Source: Liopterus haemorrhoidalis (lineage: Eukaryota > Arthropoda > Insecta > Coleoptera > Dytiscidae). From it: DNA of 64,000 nucleotides. The position numbers were made by a program, and so were the translations under genes. Location of the stretch: contig OZ020622.1 of assembly GCA_963971575.1 (NCBI GenBank), forward strand, positions 32,952,301 through 33,016,300, written 5' to 3'. Shown in pieces: positions 19,849 through 31,827 of the stretch (its first letter is position 1; each line of letters opens with the position of its first letter). The notes under the pieces were generated by a model, which worked only from the letters and a program-made list of their open reading frames with translations, did no database searches and was not told the origin of the DNA.

Positions 19849-22200
19849 TTACGGCAAAAGTTTAAAATATGATTTATTTAAACCAATCGTGTCTGTTTTT
19901 TTATTAACACATTTGTCTTTTGCTGTGTGTATGCACAACATCTCCGATATCATTCTTTTGTGAAAATGTGCTTCTTTATCTAAGATCTTGACATTTTCAA
20001 AGTCAAAAATATGACCAGTGGTGTTAGAATGAACCGCTAATGCTGTACAATTAGGTTTGACCCTAACGTCGCTTTTGTGTTGACATATACGTTTTTTTAA
20101 TATTTGTTGAGTAGTCCCTATATAAGTTTTACTACATTCTCTGCATGGTATTTCATATACAACATTAGAATTTTCAAGACTAGGGATAGTAGATTTAAGT
20201 TCGGAAAAATTACGGTTATTGTTGTTATCAGAGCTGAAGGCTAAATTAACGTCAAATTTCTTGAAAATGTTTTTATAGTTGACAAACTCAGTGTTATGAT
20301 ACGGAAAACTAATGTACTGGTTATTGTTTGCATTAATATTATCAGGATTGCTGTTAAAAGCTGACCATGTTCTTTTTCTGATACATCTCATAATGAGATG
20401 GGTGGGGTAATTATTGGCAATAAAGGCTTTTTTAATGTTTTTTAGGTTATCAGATCTAAAATTAGGATGGGCTAACTTGATGGCTCTATCTATAGTGTTG
20501 TTCAAGGCGTTAATTTTTAATGATAAGGGGTGGTTTGATAAGTAGTTCAGGTATCTCCAACTATGTGTATTTTTTTGATACCAATTAGTAAGTATAATGT
20601 TGTCATCCGACCTTATCAAAGAAACATCCATGAATGCAATACTATTATTCTCTTCTTTCTCATAAGTGAAATTTAAACGTGGATGAAAAGAGTTGAAAAT
20701 CTCAAGCAACGTGTTGAGTGAGTTTTTATGATAAATTAAAATTATATCGTCTACATATCTGTAATAGATAACTGGGGTTTCTGGTAATTTATTTAAACAA
20801 TTGGATTCTACTTCTTCCATTACTAAATTTGCAACAACGCTTGAAATGGGGCTACCCATAGCGCACCCATGTGTCTGGGTATAAAAGTTGTCAAAGGCTT
20901 TGAAATATGTATTATTAAGGCAAAATTCGGTCCCACTAAGAAATTCATTTTTGGAAAGGGTGGTGAAAGGTTTTATTTGGTCCCATTTTTCGCCAATAGT
21001 TTTGAGTGCGAGGTCTGTTGGTACATTGGTATATAGAGATTCTACATCCAATGACAGCATAATGTGGTTGTCTGGAATTTTGACATTCCTAACCTTTTTA
21101 ACAAACTCAAAACTATTTTTGATGTTTCTGTCAGTTTGGCCTACAATATTCGATAAAATTTTGGCTAGAAATTTGGACATTTTATATGTTGGAGAATTTA
21201 TACTAGAAACAATGGGCCGGAGCGGTACATTGGGTTTATGTATTTTGGGTAGAAAATAAATACGTGGGGCATTAGCATTGGTGATAAGAAGAGAATGTTT
21301 AGTTTGGTCATTAATAGATTTGTTGTTAAACCACCTTTTTACAATGGAGTTGTTTTCAATTTGTAATTTATTAGTTGGGTTGTTTTTAATTTGTTTGTAT
21401 GTGTCAGTGTCATTCAACAATACGTTAGCTTTGTCAGTGTATTCCTGCTTGTTCTGGACAACAGTAATGTTACCTTTATCAGCTTTGCTAATAATAATTT
21501 CCGGGTGTTCTTTTAAGAAGATGTTAGTTTCTTTGTTAATAAGTTGAAAAAATTTGTTATTGTTATTTTTAATTTTTTGATTTTTATTTCTGTTTATTAA
21601 GGTTTTAGTGTAATTTGTGACTTTATCCCTAAGGTCTTGACTATCCTGAATGTTATATTGTTGTATGGCTGTTTCTGTGCTTTTTATGATGTTATGGACA
21701 GTTGATTGTTTTAGCTTATGGTCTTCAAAATTGAATTTAGGTCCTAGGCTTAAACAGAGTTTAACATTGGAAGGAAGGATTGTGTTACTTATATTTTTAA
21801 TCCAGTTTTCCTGGATTTTAAGTGGTGGTTTGTTGTGTTGCTGGATACAAAGGAACTTCCTTATGTGTTTGGTCTTAATTTTTAAAAAAATATTGTCAAA
21901 TTTGATGTCAATTTGTTCAAAATAATGTTTAGTATTGAAATTACTATTGTCAAATGTTAAAATTTTATTATGTAAATAACCTAGTTTTTTGTCTAATTTG
22001 CTAATATTCGCGATGCTGTCTTCAATTTCTACGTTAAGAACACTTACCTTAAACAACTGAAGAGCGTTCTTGAATCGTTGCCGGTTCCAGAGGTGTTTTA
22101 CGCCATTATGGTTCAAGTTTTCGATGAATTTTGGTACAATCTTCTCTGCGCGACATCTTAATAGAAAATTTCTTCTGTTAATGGCCTTGATATGTTTCAT
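19849..22200 (-). CDS. Penelope-like reverse transcriptase with GIY-YIG endonuclease, 783 aa
   Basis: This protein would copy element RNA into DNA and nick the target. From the ATG at 22200 it has an N-terminal helical region rich in Lys and Asn (1-230). The motif IIISKADKGNITVV (236-249) is typical of Penelope reverse transcriptases. The catalytic core follows: LDVESLYTN (384-392, first Asp), THGCAMGSPIS (443-453, motif B) and YVDD (482-485, catalytic Asp pair). The C-terminal endonuclease starts at VYEIPCREC (681-689), with the paired Cys residues of Penelope enzymes, then TYIG (692-695), KKRICQH (702-708, conserved Arg) and a Glu near 753 (ISEML). The length is near the family norm. There is no internal stop or frameshift. 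The start is the first Met of the open frame. No other gene lies beside it. Confidence 0.92.
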   Translation of the reverse strand: MKHIKAINRRNFLLRCRAEKIVPKFIENLNHNGVKHLWNRQRFKNALQLFKVSVLNVEIEDSIANISKLDKKLGYLHNKILTFDNSNFNTKHYFEQIDIKFDNIFLKIKTKHIRKFLCIQQHNKPPLKIQENWIKNISNTILPSNVKLCLSLGPKFNFEDHKLKQSTVHNIIKSTETAIQQYNIQDSQDLRDKVTNYTKTLINRNKNQKIKNNNNKFFQLINKETNIFLKEHPEIIISKADKGNITVVQNKQEYTDKANVLLNDTDTYKQIKNNPTNKLQIENNSIVKRWFNNKSINDQTKHSLLITNANAPRIYFLPKIHKPNVPLRPIVSSINSPTYKMSKFLAKILSNIVGQTDRNIKNSFEFVKKVRNVKIPDNHIMLSLDVESLYTNVPTDLALKTIGEKWDQIKPFTTLSKNEFLSGTEFCLNNTYFKAFDNFYTQTHGCAMGSPISSVVANLVMEEVESNCLNKLPETPVIYYRYVDDIILIYHKNSLNTLLEIFNSFHPRLNFTYEKEENNSIAFMDVSLIRSDDNIILTNWYQKNTHSWRYLNYLSNHPLSLKINALNNTIDRAIKLAHPNFRSDNLKNIKKAFIANNYPTHLIMRCIRKRTWSAFNSNPDNINANNNQYISFPYHNTEFVNYKNIFKKFDVNLAFSSDNNNNRNFSELKSTIPSLENSNVVYEIPCRECSKTYIGTTQQILKKRICQHKSDVRVKPNCTALAVHSNTTGHIFDFENVKILDKEAHFHKRMISEMLCIHTAKDKCVNKKTDTIGLNKSYFKLLP

Positions 22201-22343
22201 TCTTGTTTTTTCATAGGTTCTGATGTGGTGGTAGTTACTTCCAAGAGTTCGGTTGAGGAATATGTAATATTTTATTAATAAACTTTTGACGAGTAATCAA
22301 GAATTTTTATTTCCTCCTACATTTTTCGTCAAGAACAACAATT

Positions 22344-22347
<4 letters not shown>

Positions 22348-22383
<36 letters not shown>
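22348..22383. repeat. (TA)n microsatellite at the 5' side of the Penelope-like element
   Basis: A short TA run lies 33 bases outside the inverted terminal block. It is followed by CTTGTCCTCCCGAAACTCCC, which also resembles the sequence beside the palindromic Penelope-derived element (minus strand, 35822-35790). Confidence 0.85.
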
Positions 22384-22387
<4 letters not shown>

Positions 22388-23277
22388 TGTCCTCCCGAAA
22401 CTCCCAGACCAGGCATTTCACAACCAGTTTGAGAAAACTGTCTAATTAGCTGTAGTTTGATAGCTTATTTATGAAAAACCTGCGTATAAAACAATCAGTA
22501 CAGTAATTAATGATTTTACATCTACACGGACTTTTCAGCCCGACGTAATTTATTTTATTCATAACAGATGGCGCTTTTGTCAACAACCTGTGATGATGGT
22601 TTGAAAACATGCTAAGTCGGTTCGTGTCTTAATACGACGTATTTTATCCACAAATAAACCAATATTCGTTCCTAAAATTGCCGAGCCGGCAGCACTATTC
22701 AACTCCGCTTGCAGTCACTAAATTATAACAGTCTGGACATTAGATTTACCGCCATTATTTGTGCCAATAATGCTTACTTTTGCTAGCGTTTATCTGTATA
22801 CAGAAAAAGATAAAATGGATACGAGTAAAAAAAAATCTTTACTGCCTCATCGTAATAAGTATGTATACGTTAATACATTAGAAGGCAATAAATGTTTGTG
22901 ACCGATTACGTCATTGTTTTTCTAGCCTATCCCACCTTCTTTGGTATTTTAAAGTAAACAAACAATTAGGTATACTTTCTACCAGATTGCTCTACTACAG
23001 AGCGTGACGTAACAGATTGATTTCAGAGTGATTGCAGAGCAATCTCAGATCAAATCTCTATTTACATATCGAAAACGCTATAAGTCTGAGAATTGACTAT
23101 GAGTACGGGCCTTAATAACAATTTTCTTTGGCAAGAATTTAAATATATTCACAATAAACATTCTTTGGTAAATATTTTGGTAAAATAACATATTATAATA
23201 TTTGGATGATCAATGAATTTGTTCCAACATATTGGGTTCACTTAATAAGTAATTATAGAATTGTTTACAGTCCATTT
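22384..23277. other. No recognisable gene
   Basis: The first 60 bases match the flank at 35735-35822 (reverse complement). The rest shows no coding pattern, RNA gene or element end. Confidence 0.4.
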
Positions 23278-25262
23278 TTAGGGTTTTGTAGGTATGACCA
23301 AAAAACCCTTATACCGTCATTTTGTCGTCTGTCTGTCTGTTCGGTAAAAATTGTGGTCAAACGGCTAAACCTAGAGAGTTGAAATTTGGCACATAGGAAA
23401 AATACTAAAACATTTTAAAAACATATCCCCCTAAAAATATATACAAATATGTGCTCATCGAAAAAAAAATATTTTTTTTTAAATTCTGAGTAGGATATTA
23501 AATGAAAGCCCTTAGTACGTGGATTAAATATCAAAATTTTATTTTTGCAAAATAAATTATTTTGACGCTATTTTTGCCAAAATTATGCAAAAAAATTTTA
23601 GTCCCACACCTGTAGCCCAGATGGTTTAAATTAAAAAGTATTAAATAATACAACAGATACCCAGTAATATTTTCTATAAATATTCAGTTGGTTGATTGTA
23701 GCAATAAAGATTACCAGAGACTTGCACATAAACAATGCCTCTAATATTATCTAATTTTTAGTTATCACTTTTATTCAGATGGTACAGAATAACAGAAAAT
23801 AAACTAAATCATATAAATGTACTTATTTTTTTTACAGAGACCACATACCTACTCAGTATCATATATTTACTTGCAAAAAAAAAACATTGTTTCAAGTAAT
23901 TTTCCTAGAAAAATATTTCAAGTATAAAACACAAAATACTCAATACCATGTCCTTAATACTGTATTTGAAATACAAAGCGTGTTTGAAATAGTATTTCAC
24001 AAAAACTTTATTTGAAATATTCACAATTCGGGTATGTTAATGTCTGAAATGTAATTCAAGCATTTATTGGGTGTAATAAGCAAAAATTGATGTGAAGTGT
24101 GAATTTTCACACGTTTCAGGGTTTTGCAGGTATTTAATCAGTGTAAGAAGCCAACATACTACGGATGTCTAGGAATATTTGTTCTATAATCACATCAAAA
24201 TCAACAGTTTTTAGTGTTTTGTATGTATGATTAAAAAACCCTTATACCGTCATTTTGTCGTCTGTCTGTTCGGTAAAAATTGTAGCCAAACTGCTAAACC
24301 TAGAGAGTTGAAATTTGGCACGCTTATACAACTCTTTGACCCGCACATAGGAAAAATACTAAAACATCTAAAAAACATATCCCCCTAAAAATATAAACAA
24401 ATATGTGCTCATCGAAAAAAAAAATATTTTTTTAAAAGTCTGAGTAAGGTATTAGATGAAAGCCCTTAGTACGTGGATTAACGACCAAAATTTTATTTTT
24501 GCAAAATAAATTATTTTGATACTATTTTTGCCAAAATTGTGCAAAAAAATTTTTGTCCCACACCCTGTAGCCCAGATGGTTTAAATTAAAAATCTGAAAA
24601 AATTCTAAGTAATGTACATTGTTGTGAACCGGAATAGTACAACAGGAGTTTCAATAAATTCAATAAGGAATAGTACATCAGATTATGTTTTCGGAAAATA
24701 ACGCATTTTTTGTATTTTTAACTAAAATACGTTAAATATTTAATTCGCTATGTAACACAGTAGATAAGTAAGGGCTGATAGCGTAGTCGATTTCGTCGTT
24801 GGTTAGTAATTTGCAAACTAGAGTACGAATCCGGTCAGTTTTAATTTTTCTATTTTTTTTTTTTTATTTTTATTTTGTTTAAATTATTTTGTCAAAATTC
24901 TAGTTCTATTTTGGTAAATATTGCATTTAATTTTGAAAAGCCTAAATTTAATAACCAGTGGGAAGTGTTCAAATTATAATTTAATCCTGTTTGAATGTAT
25001 ACGAAATCAGAAGACGGGGCTTATGATTTATGCAACCAATGGAAGCGGTAATGGCGCAATTTTCAAAATATAACCTAACGTAACCTAACCTTGCTATATA
25101 AAAAAAAATACTGCACATATTTAGAAACTTAAATAATGGTATTAGGCATGTCGAAAAAATATTTTGACATAAAATTAGTTTTGGCATCCCAAATAATCAT
25201 CATTCAGTTACTAAATACCTGCAAACTCTGAAATGTGTGAAAATTCACACTTCACATCAATT
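23278..25262 (+). repeat. Composite repeat unit U1 (R1 fragment + ~480-bp block + R1 copy d)
   Basis: Order: the 5' part of R1 (23278-23636), a block from AGTATTAAATAATACAACAG to GATGTGAAGTGTGA (23637-24105), an inverted R1 3' end (24085-24150), and then R1 copy d (24212-25262) with a tRNA-like module at 24780-24840. U2 and U3 repeat this order with few differences, so the three arose by duplication and not by three independent series of insertions. Confidence 0.75.
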
Positions 25263-25283
25263 TTTGAAATTTTTACTATTAAA

Positions 25284-25350
25284 TTACTTTTTTTTTAGGG
25301 GCCTACTTTTTTTGCGCTTCAGGCCCCCCTTACCCTAAATCCGGCCCTGA
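25284..25350 (-). repeat. Solo hAT end
   Basis: Reverse complement of CAGGGCCGGATTTAGGGTAA followed by GGGGGGCC, a common hAT terminus. No partner end was found. It lies just after the R1 copy. Confidence 0.5.
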
Positions 25351-25419
25351 GTTTGTTTAACAGTACCAACATATATTATTACAAAAAAAAAAATTACTGA
25401 AAATCATATATTTGATGAA

Positions 25420-26150
25420 TTAATTGGAGGATTTCTAAGTGTTCGATATTTTTAAAGTTCTCATCCAAAACTGGAACAATTTTGTACTTCTCACACAAAA
25501 ATCCCGACCGTTCAAATCAGCTTCATATTTAATTGTAAGGTCCATAACGTATTTGTTGAGAGCTGTGCCGTAACAAGGCCGGAGCAACAGGAGCAACAAG
25601 GGTACAGGCCCGGGGCCCAGATAGAGGGGGGTTGCAAAGGAAAATACTAATTCATCACTTGTATTTGAGTAAGGGCCTTGTTTTAGCTCATTAGGTAGTT
25701 GTACTATAAAAGTGAGGACTTTTTTCAGGTCATCATTTATTATATTTTAGAAGTGAGCATCACTTGTATTATAGTCTTTAGGGGGGCCCAATTATAAAAC
25801 CTTGCCCAGGGCCCAAAAAAAATCTAATTACGGCTCTGGTTGAAAGTATCTTGATGGAGCGAAGTAATGTTTGAACCGCCGAGGAAATCGAAATCTTGTG
25901 ACACCTGTCGAAGTTTTTCAAATCTACAAATTTGCTCAACAACTATGTCATTAGTCTGGACATATGTTAAACGAAATTATTCAGATTCATTTAAATAGGC
26001 ATTTGAAGCTTCATAATCAAATTGTTTACGAATCTTACGCTTCCTTTTTTCTTTAAACACAGGTTTGATATCCACAAGTTTAGCCAGATCTGTTCTTTTT
26101 CATAAAAAGTTCCAAACTCTTCATTTCTAATTTCAACTATTGTATTTCAA
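25420..26150 (-). pseudogene. Decayed hAT transposase (ZMYM1-like), split by a MITE
   Basis: On the minus strand, downstream of 26050, the frame reads RKIRKQFDYEASNAYLNESE, a stop, then FRLTYVQTNDIVVEQICRFE and KLRQVSQDFDFLGG. This resembles the segment of ZMYM1-like hAT transposases where F+V..F...LD.II.Q...RF.....I...FSFL precedes the helical insertion. Reading resumes beyond the MITE with NKYVMDLTIKYEADLNGRDF. Stops and indels are frequent. No start or end can be placed. The call is tentative. Confidence 0.4.
25563..25838 (+). mobile_element. 276-bp hAT MITE
   Basis: Left end CTGTGCCGTAAC and right end (reverse complement) CAGAGCCGTAAT are inverted. The flanks GTTGAGAG (25555-25562) and GTTGAAAG (25839-25846) differ at one of eight bases, as expected for an ageing target duplication. 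The interior is G-rich with the GGGCCCAATTATAAAACCTT phrase also seen near 17270. It interrupts the hAT fragment around it. Confidence 0.65.
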
Positions 26151-26212
26151 AGAAAGTAAAAATCCTATTTGGTATATAAAGTTTTTTGCATCTGAATATG
26201 TTTCCTCATTTT

Positions 26213-26318
26213 TAGGGTTTTGTAGGTATGACCAAAAAACCCTTATACCGTCATTTTGTCGTCTTTCTGTCTGTCTGTTCGGTAAAAATTGTAGCCAAAC
26301 GGCTTAACCTAGAGAGGT
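26213..26318 (+). repeat. R1 copy e, 5' 100 bases only
   Basis: TTTTAGGGTTTTGTAGGTAT through GCCAAACGGCTTAACCTAGA, then unrelated sequence. It shows the R1 5' end clearly, with the AGGGTTTT/AAAACCCT pairing. Confidence 0.7.
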
Positions 26319-26831
26319 AATTTAGTTCAGATTTAATATAAATAATCTTATTTTGTAAATTTATGTTTAACCTGAAAATAAACTTTGTTAAACGTTTGAT
26401 TTTCATTTGTGCATGGCAACTGTTATTTTCAGATAAATATACAAAAATTATTGTGTGCTTTTTTTTAAACAAATTGGGATTTTTTTGGGATTGAAATTAT
26501 TGAGTGTAAAATCTAACAGTTTGAGTTTTATGGCTATGTACAGTTGTAAATTCCCCTGTGGTTAAGCAAGGTCTTATGAGATAAGAGAACACCTGCTGTT
26601 TACTATATGATATAATTTAATCATTAATACATTGTTCCATTACTCGACAAAAGTAAGAGCGGTCGAAGTTTCCCGTTCTGAAAGTGTACGACATTAACCT
26701 TTTCAGGCATTATCTTTTATGGCAAACAAATGTTTTGGCCCTATTTCCAACAGATTTCCAAAGGGTCATTGGCTCTCTGCACTGATGACTAAATTGCCGC
26801 GCGTGTAATAGCGCTGGTGTGTATAGGCCAT

Positions 26832-28590
26832 AAGGTCTGTCCGGTAAAAATTGTGGCCAAACGGCTAAACCTAGAGAGTTGAAATTTAGCATGCTTTTAC
26901 AACTCTTTGACCCGCACATAGGAAAAATACTAAAACATTTCAAAAACATATCCCCCTAAAAATATATACAAATATGAGCTCATCGAAAAACAAAAATATT
27001 TTTTTTAAATTCTGAGTAGGGTATTAAATGAAAGCCCTTAGTACGTGGATTAACGATCAAAATTTTATTTTTGCAAAATAAATTATTTTGTCGCTATTTT
27101 TGCCAAAATTATGCAAAAAATGTTTTGTCCCACACCTGTAGCCCAGATGGTTTAAATTAAAAAATATTAAATAACACAACAGATACCCAGTAATATTTTC
27201 TATAAATATTCAGTTGGTTGATTGTAGCAATAAAGATTACCAGAGACTTGCACATAAACAATGCCTCTAATATTATCTAATTTTTAGTTATCACTTTTAT
27301 TCAGATGGTACAGAATAACAGAAAATAAACTAAATCAAATAAATGTACTTATTTTTTTTACAGAGACCACATACCTACTCAGTATCATATATTTAGTTGC
27401 AAAAAAAAAACATTGTTTCAAGTAATTTTCCTAGAAAAATATTTCAAGTATAAAACATAAAATACTCAATACAATGTACTAAATACTGTATTTGAAATAC
27501 AAAGCGTGTTTGAAATAGTATTTCACAAAAACTTTATTTGAAATATTCACAATTCGGGTATGTTAATGTCTGAAATGTAATTCAAGCATTTATTAGGTGT
27601 AATAAGCAAAAATTAATGTGAAGTGTGAAGTTTTGTATGTATGATCAAAAAACCCTTATACCGTCATTTTGTCGTCTGTCTGTTAGGTAAAAATTGTAGC
27701 CAAACTGCTAAACCTAGAGAGTTGAAATTTGGCACGCTTATACAACTCTTTGACCCGCACATAGGAAAAATACTAAAACATCCCCCTAAAAATATAAACA
27801 AATATGAGCTCATCGAAAAAAAAAATATTTTTTTAAAAGTCTGAGTAGGGTATTAGATGAAAGTCCTTAGTACGTGGATTAACGATCAAAATTTTATTTT
27901 TGCAAAAGAAATTATTTTGACGCTATTTTTGTCAAAATTGTGCAAAAAAATTTTTGTCCCACACCCTGTAGCCCAGATGGTTTAAATTAAAAATCTGGAA
28001 AAATTCTAAGTAATGTACATTGGTGTGAACCGGAATAGTACAACAGGAACTTTTGATCAGATTATGTTTTCGAAAAATAACGCATTTTTGTGTTTTTAAC
28101 TAAAATACGTTAAATATTTAATTCGCTATGTAACACAGTAGATAAGTAAGGGCTGATAGCGTAGTAGATTTCGTCGTTGGTTAGTAATTTGCAAACTAGA
28201 GTCCGAATCCTGTCAATTTTAATTTTTCTATTTTCTTTTTTATTTTTATTTTGTTTAAATTATTTTGTCAAAATTCTAGTTATATTTTGGAAAATGTTGC
28301 ATTTAATTTTTAAAAGGGTAAATTTAATAACCAGTGGGAAGTGTTGAAATTATAATTTAATCCTGTTTGAATGTATACGAAATCAGAGGGCGGGGCTTAT
28401 GATTTCAGCAACCAATGGAAGCGGTAATGGCGCAATTTTCAAAATATAACCTAACTAAACCTAACCTAACCTTGCTATATAAAAAAAAATACTGCACATA
28501 TTTAGAAACTTAAATAATGGTATTAGGCATGTCGAAAAAATATTTTGACATAAAATTTGTTTTGGCATCCCAAATAATCATCAGTTTTTA
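26832..28590 (+). repeat. Composite repeat unit U2
   Basis: Same order as U1: an R1 5' fragment (26832-27163), the 480-bp block (27164-27627) and R1 copy g (27631-28590). Copy g joins the block directly at GTGAAGTGTGAAGTTTTGTA, lacking about 100 bases present in U1. A small deletion removes words in the R1 body near 27780. U3 shares both of these features, so U2 and U3 are closer to each other than to U1. Confidence 0.75.
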
Positions 28591-29099
28591 AATACCATAC
28601 ATTGTATATAAATAAAGCTCAGAAAATATGATTAAGATATTCCAAATGTCCTATTGAATTAACAAAAAACAGGAATTAGAAAAATTATAAACAGAAATTT
28701 TTGCACGTACGAATTGATATGCACGTTTTCAAGTCAGAAACAGTTTTTGGAATGTCTGTCTGACCCTAGTGGTATGTCTGGACGTGGCGGGTTGTAGGAA
28801 TAACAAAATCTAAAAATTTCTGGAACAGGGTACCCGACACAATTACTGGATTTTTATTCGCTACCCATTAATTACTCACGACCCGATAATAACCCGCTAT
28901 GCGCTAGTTACTTCTTACGTATCAGTTATCCTTGAATATTTATTCAAATAATAAATACATTGTACTTTTTTCTACAGCAGTGGGAATGGTATAACGTTTC
29001 GGAAATATCTAATTCTGGTCATATTATATATTGTTACATTAATTTTATATTGCGCGCTCTAAAAATCAAGGCCAACGCAATGTCAGTAATATAGTTGAT
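28591..29099. other. No gene; start of a 176-bp-type repeat then unmatched sequence
   Basis: 28600-28650 resembles the unit repeated at 30705-31325 (TGTATATAAATAAAGCTCAG). The remainder shows nothing recognisable. Confidence 0.4.
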
Positions 29100-30605
29100 C
29101 CTCAAAGTATTAAATAACACAACAGATACCCAGTAATATTTTCTATAAATATTCAGTTGGTTGATTGTAGCAATAAAGATTACCAGAGACTTGCACATAA
29201 ACAATGCCTCTAATATTATCTAATCTTTAGTTATCACTTTTATTCAGATAGTACAGAATAACAGAAAATAAACTAAATCATATAAATGTACTTATTTTTT
29301 TTACAGAGACCACATACCTACTCAGTTTCACATATTTAGTTGCAAAAAAAAAAAAAACGTTGTTTCAAGTAATTTTCCTAGAAAAATATTTCAAGTATAA
29401 AACACAAAATACTCAATACCATGTCCTTAATACTGTATTTGAAATACAAAGCGTGTTTGAAATAGTATTTCACAAAAACTTTTTTTGAAATATTCACAAT
29501 TCGGGTATGTTAATGTCTGAAATGTAATTCAAGCAATTATTGGGTGTAATAAGCAAAAATTGATGTGAAGTGTGAAGTTTTGTATGTATGATCAAAAAAC
29601 CCTTATACCGTCATTTTGTCGTCTGTCTGTTAGGTAAAAATTGTAGCCAAACTGCTAAACCTAGAGAGTTGAAATTTGGCACGCTTATACAACTCTTTGA
29701 CCCGCACATAGGAAAAATACTAAAACATCCCCCTAAAAATATAAACAAATATGAGCTCATTGAAAAAATAAAATATTTTTTTAAAAGTCTGAGTAGGGTA
29801 TTAGATGAAAGTCCTTAGTACGTGGATTAACGATCAAAATTTTATTTTTGCAAAAGAAATTATTTTGACGCTATTTTTGCCAAAATTGTGCAAAAAAATT
29901 TTTGTCCCACACCCTGTAGCCCAGATGGTTTAAATTAAAAATCTGGAAAAATTCTAAGTAATGTACATTGGTGTGAACCGGAATAGTACAACAGGAACTT
30001 TTGATCAGATTATGTTTTCGAAAAATAACGCATTTTTGTGTTTTTAACTAAAATACGTTAAATATTTAATTCGCTATGTAACACAGTAGATAAGTAAGGG
30101 CTGATAGCGTAATCGATTTCGTCGTTGGTTAGTAATTTGCAAACTAGAGTCCGAATCCTGTCAATTTTAATTTTTCTATTTTCTTTTTTATTTTTATTTT
30201 GTTTAAATTATTTTGTCAAAATTCTAGTTATATTTTGGAAAATGTTGCATTTAATTTTTAAAAGGGTAAATTTAATAACCAGTGGGAAGTGTTGAAATTA
30301 TAATTTAATCCTGTTTGAATGTATACGAAATCAGAGGGCGGGGCTTAGAATTTTAACCACCCATGGAAGTGGTAATGGCGCAATTTTCAAAATATATCCT
30401 AACTTAACCTAACCTAACCTAACCTTGCTATATAAAAAAAATACTGCACATATTTAGAAACTTAAATAATGGTATTAGGCATGTCGAAAAAATATTTTGA
30501 CATAAAATTTGTTTTGGCATCCCAAATAATCATCATTCAGTTACTAATACCTGCAAAATCCTGAAATGTGTGAAAATTCACATTTCACATCAATTTTTTG
30601 AATTT
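29100..30605 (+). repeat. Composite repeat unit U3
   Basis: Block 29106-29577 plus R1 copy h (29578-30605). It lacks the R1 5' fragment that begins U1 and U2. A run of four CCTAA words lies at about 30402-30423; R1 copies d and g have shorter versions at the same place. The 3' end carries the GTGTGAA/TTCACA hairpin (30568-30590). Confidence 0.75.
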
Positions 30606-30704
30606 TTACTATTAAATTACTTCCGAGTAAAATTTAAATATAATTTTGATAAAATTATGAAGTAATTATTATCTTGACTTCTATGAACTTTTACATCGCT
30701 CTCT

Positions 30705-31325
30705 TGTTACCCAAAATATAACACTAAATTAATTAATTTTGTTTAAAAAACTATCTATTGTATATAAATAAAGCCCAGAAAATATGATTAAGATATTAAA
30801 TATGTCGTAAGTTATTTAGTTTATGAAACATATAAGAAAGTTTACATAAGTGTGAACATTTTTACATACCATGGCGCAGTTGTTAATCAAAATATGACTC
30901 TAAATTAATTTATTTTGTTTAAAAAACTATCTATTGTATATAAATAAAGCCCAGAAAATATGATTAAGATATTTAATATGTCCTAAGTTATTTAGTTTAT
31001 GAAATATATAAGAAAGTTTACGTAAGTGAACATTTTTACAGACCATGGCGCAGTTGTTAATCAAAATATGACTCTAAATTAATTTATTTTGTTTAAAAAA
31101 CTATCTATTGTATATAAATAAAGCCCAGAAAATATGATTAAGATATTTAATATGTCCTAAGTTATTTAGTTTATGAAATATATAAGAAAGTTTACGTAAG
31201 TGTGAACATTTTTACAGACCATGGCGCAGTTGTTAACCAAAATATGACTCTAAATTAATTTATTTTGTTTAAAAAACTATCTATTGTATATAAATAAAGC
31301 CCAGAAAATATGATTAAGATATTAA
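30705..31325 (+). repeat. Tandem repeat, unit about 176 bp, 3.5 copies
   Basis: The phrase CTATCTATTGTATATAAATA recurs at 30751, 30927, 31101 and 31277, giving spacings of 176, 174 and 176. Units also share GTTTACRTAAGTG and CATGGCGCAGTTGTTAA. There is no coding content. A stray partial unit is at 28600. Confidence 0.85.
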
Positions 31326-31827
31326 ATATTTATATTTTGTATTTGAACGTCCGTCCAAGGTCAAACAACTTTTGTTATCTAGTTTTAAATTCCAAAGTTC
31401 ATGAGCGTTCTTTGTTATTTTTATTTCAAAACGATATAAAGGCACAATTATACAAAATGTATGTTTTTCTTACTTCTAATCGTGTAAAGACAAACCTGCG
31501 CCCGGGGAAAAAAGCAGAATTCCCCCCCCCCCCCCCGGTCTCCGTACAACAAAAGTTACAACAAAAGTTATTTATGTATATTGCTGACTAAAAAAATTCG
31601 CTGGAAATATAATCAATTAAAAATAAACAATAAAAATGTTGAAACGATGCTTAAAGAAAAATATGATTTTAACACTGAGTACGATTTCGAGTAAAAAATA
31701 TGTTATAACTTTATCTTCAGAGCGGCAAAATCATGGATGATTTTTCCAAATCTAATGATTGAATTACTTCAAATTTAATTGAAAGTAAACTTAAATTGGT
31801 AAGCCTGTCCTGAGCCTAGCCTGTCCT
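31326..31827. other. No gene; includes a poly-C run
   Basis: A run of about 16 C lies at 31521-31536. The flanking sequence (ATTTCAAAACGATATAAAGG) is loosely related to 32640-32790. The 93-codon frame across it has no recognisable domain. Confidence 0.4.

Noticed and set aside
20888..21925. Plus-strand frames opposite the Penelope gene
   Set aside because: Shadows of the minus-strand reverse transcriptase, which has clear motifs.
27641..29818. Two nearly identical 67- and 76-codon frames as a conserved gene pair
   Set aside because: Both are the start of R1 in duplicated units U2 and U3, with no start context or domain.
30400..30424. CCTAA repeats as telomeric DNA
   Set aside because: Only about four units, located inside repeat R1 and partly present at the same place in other R1 copies.
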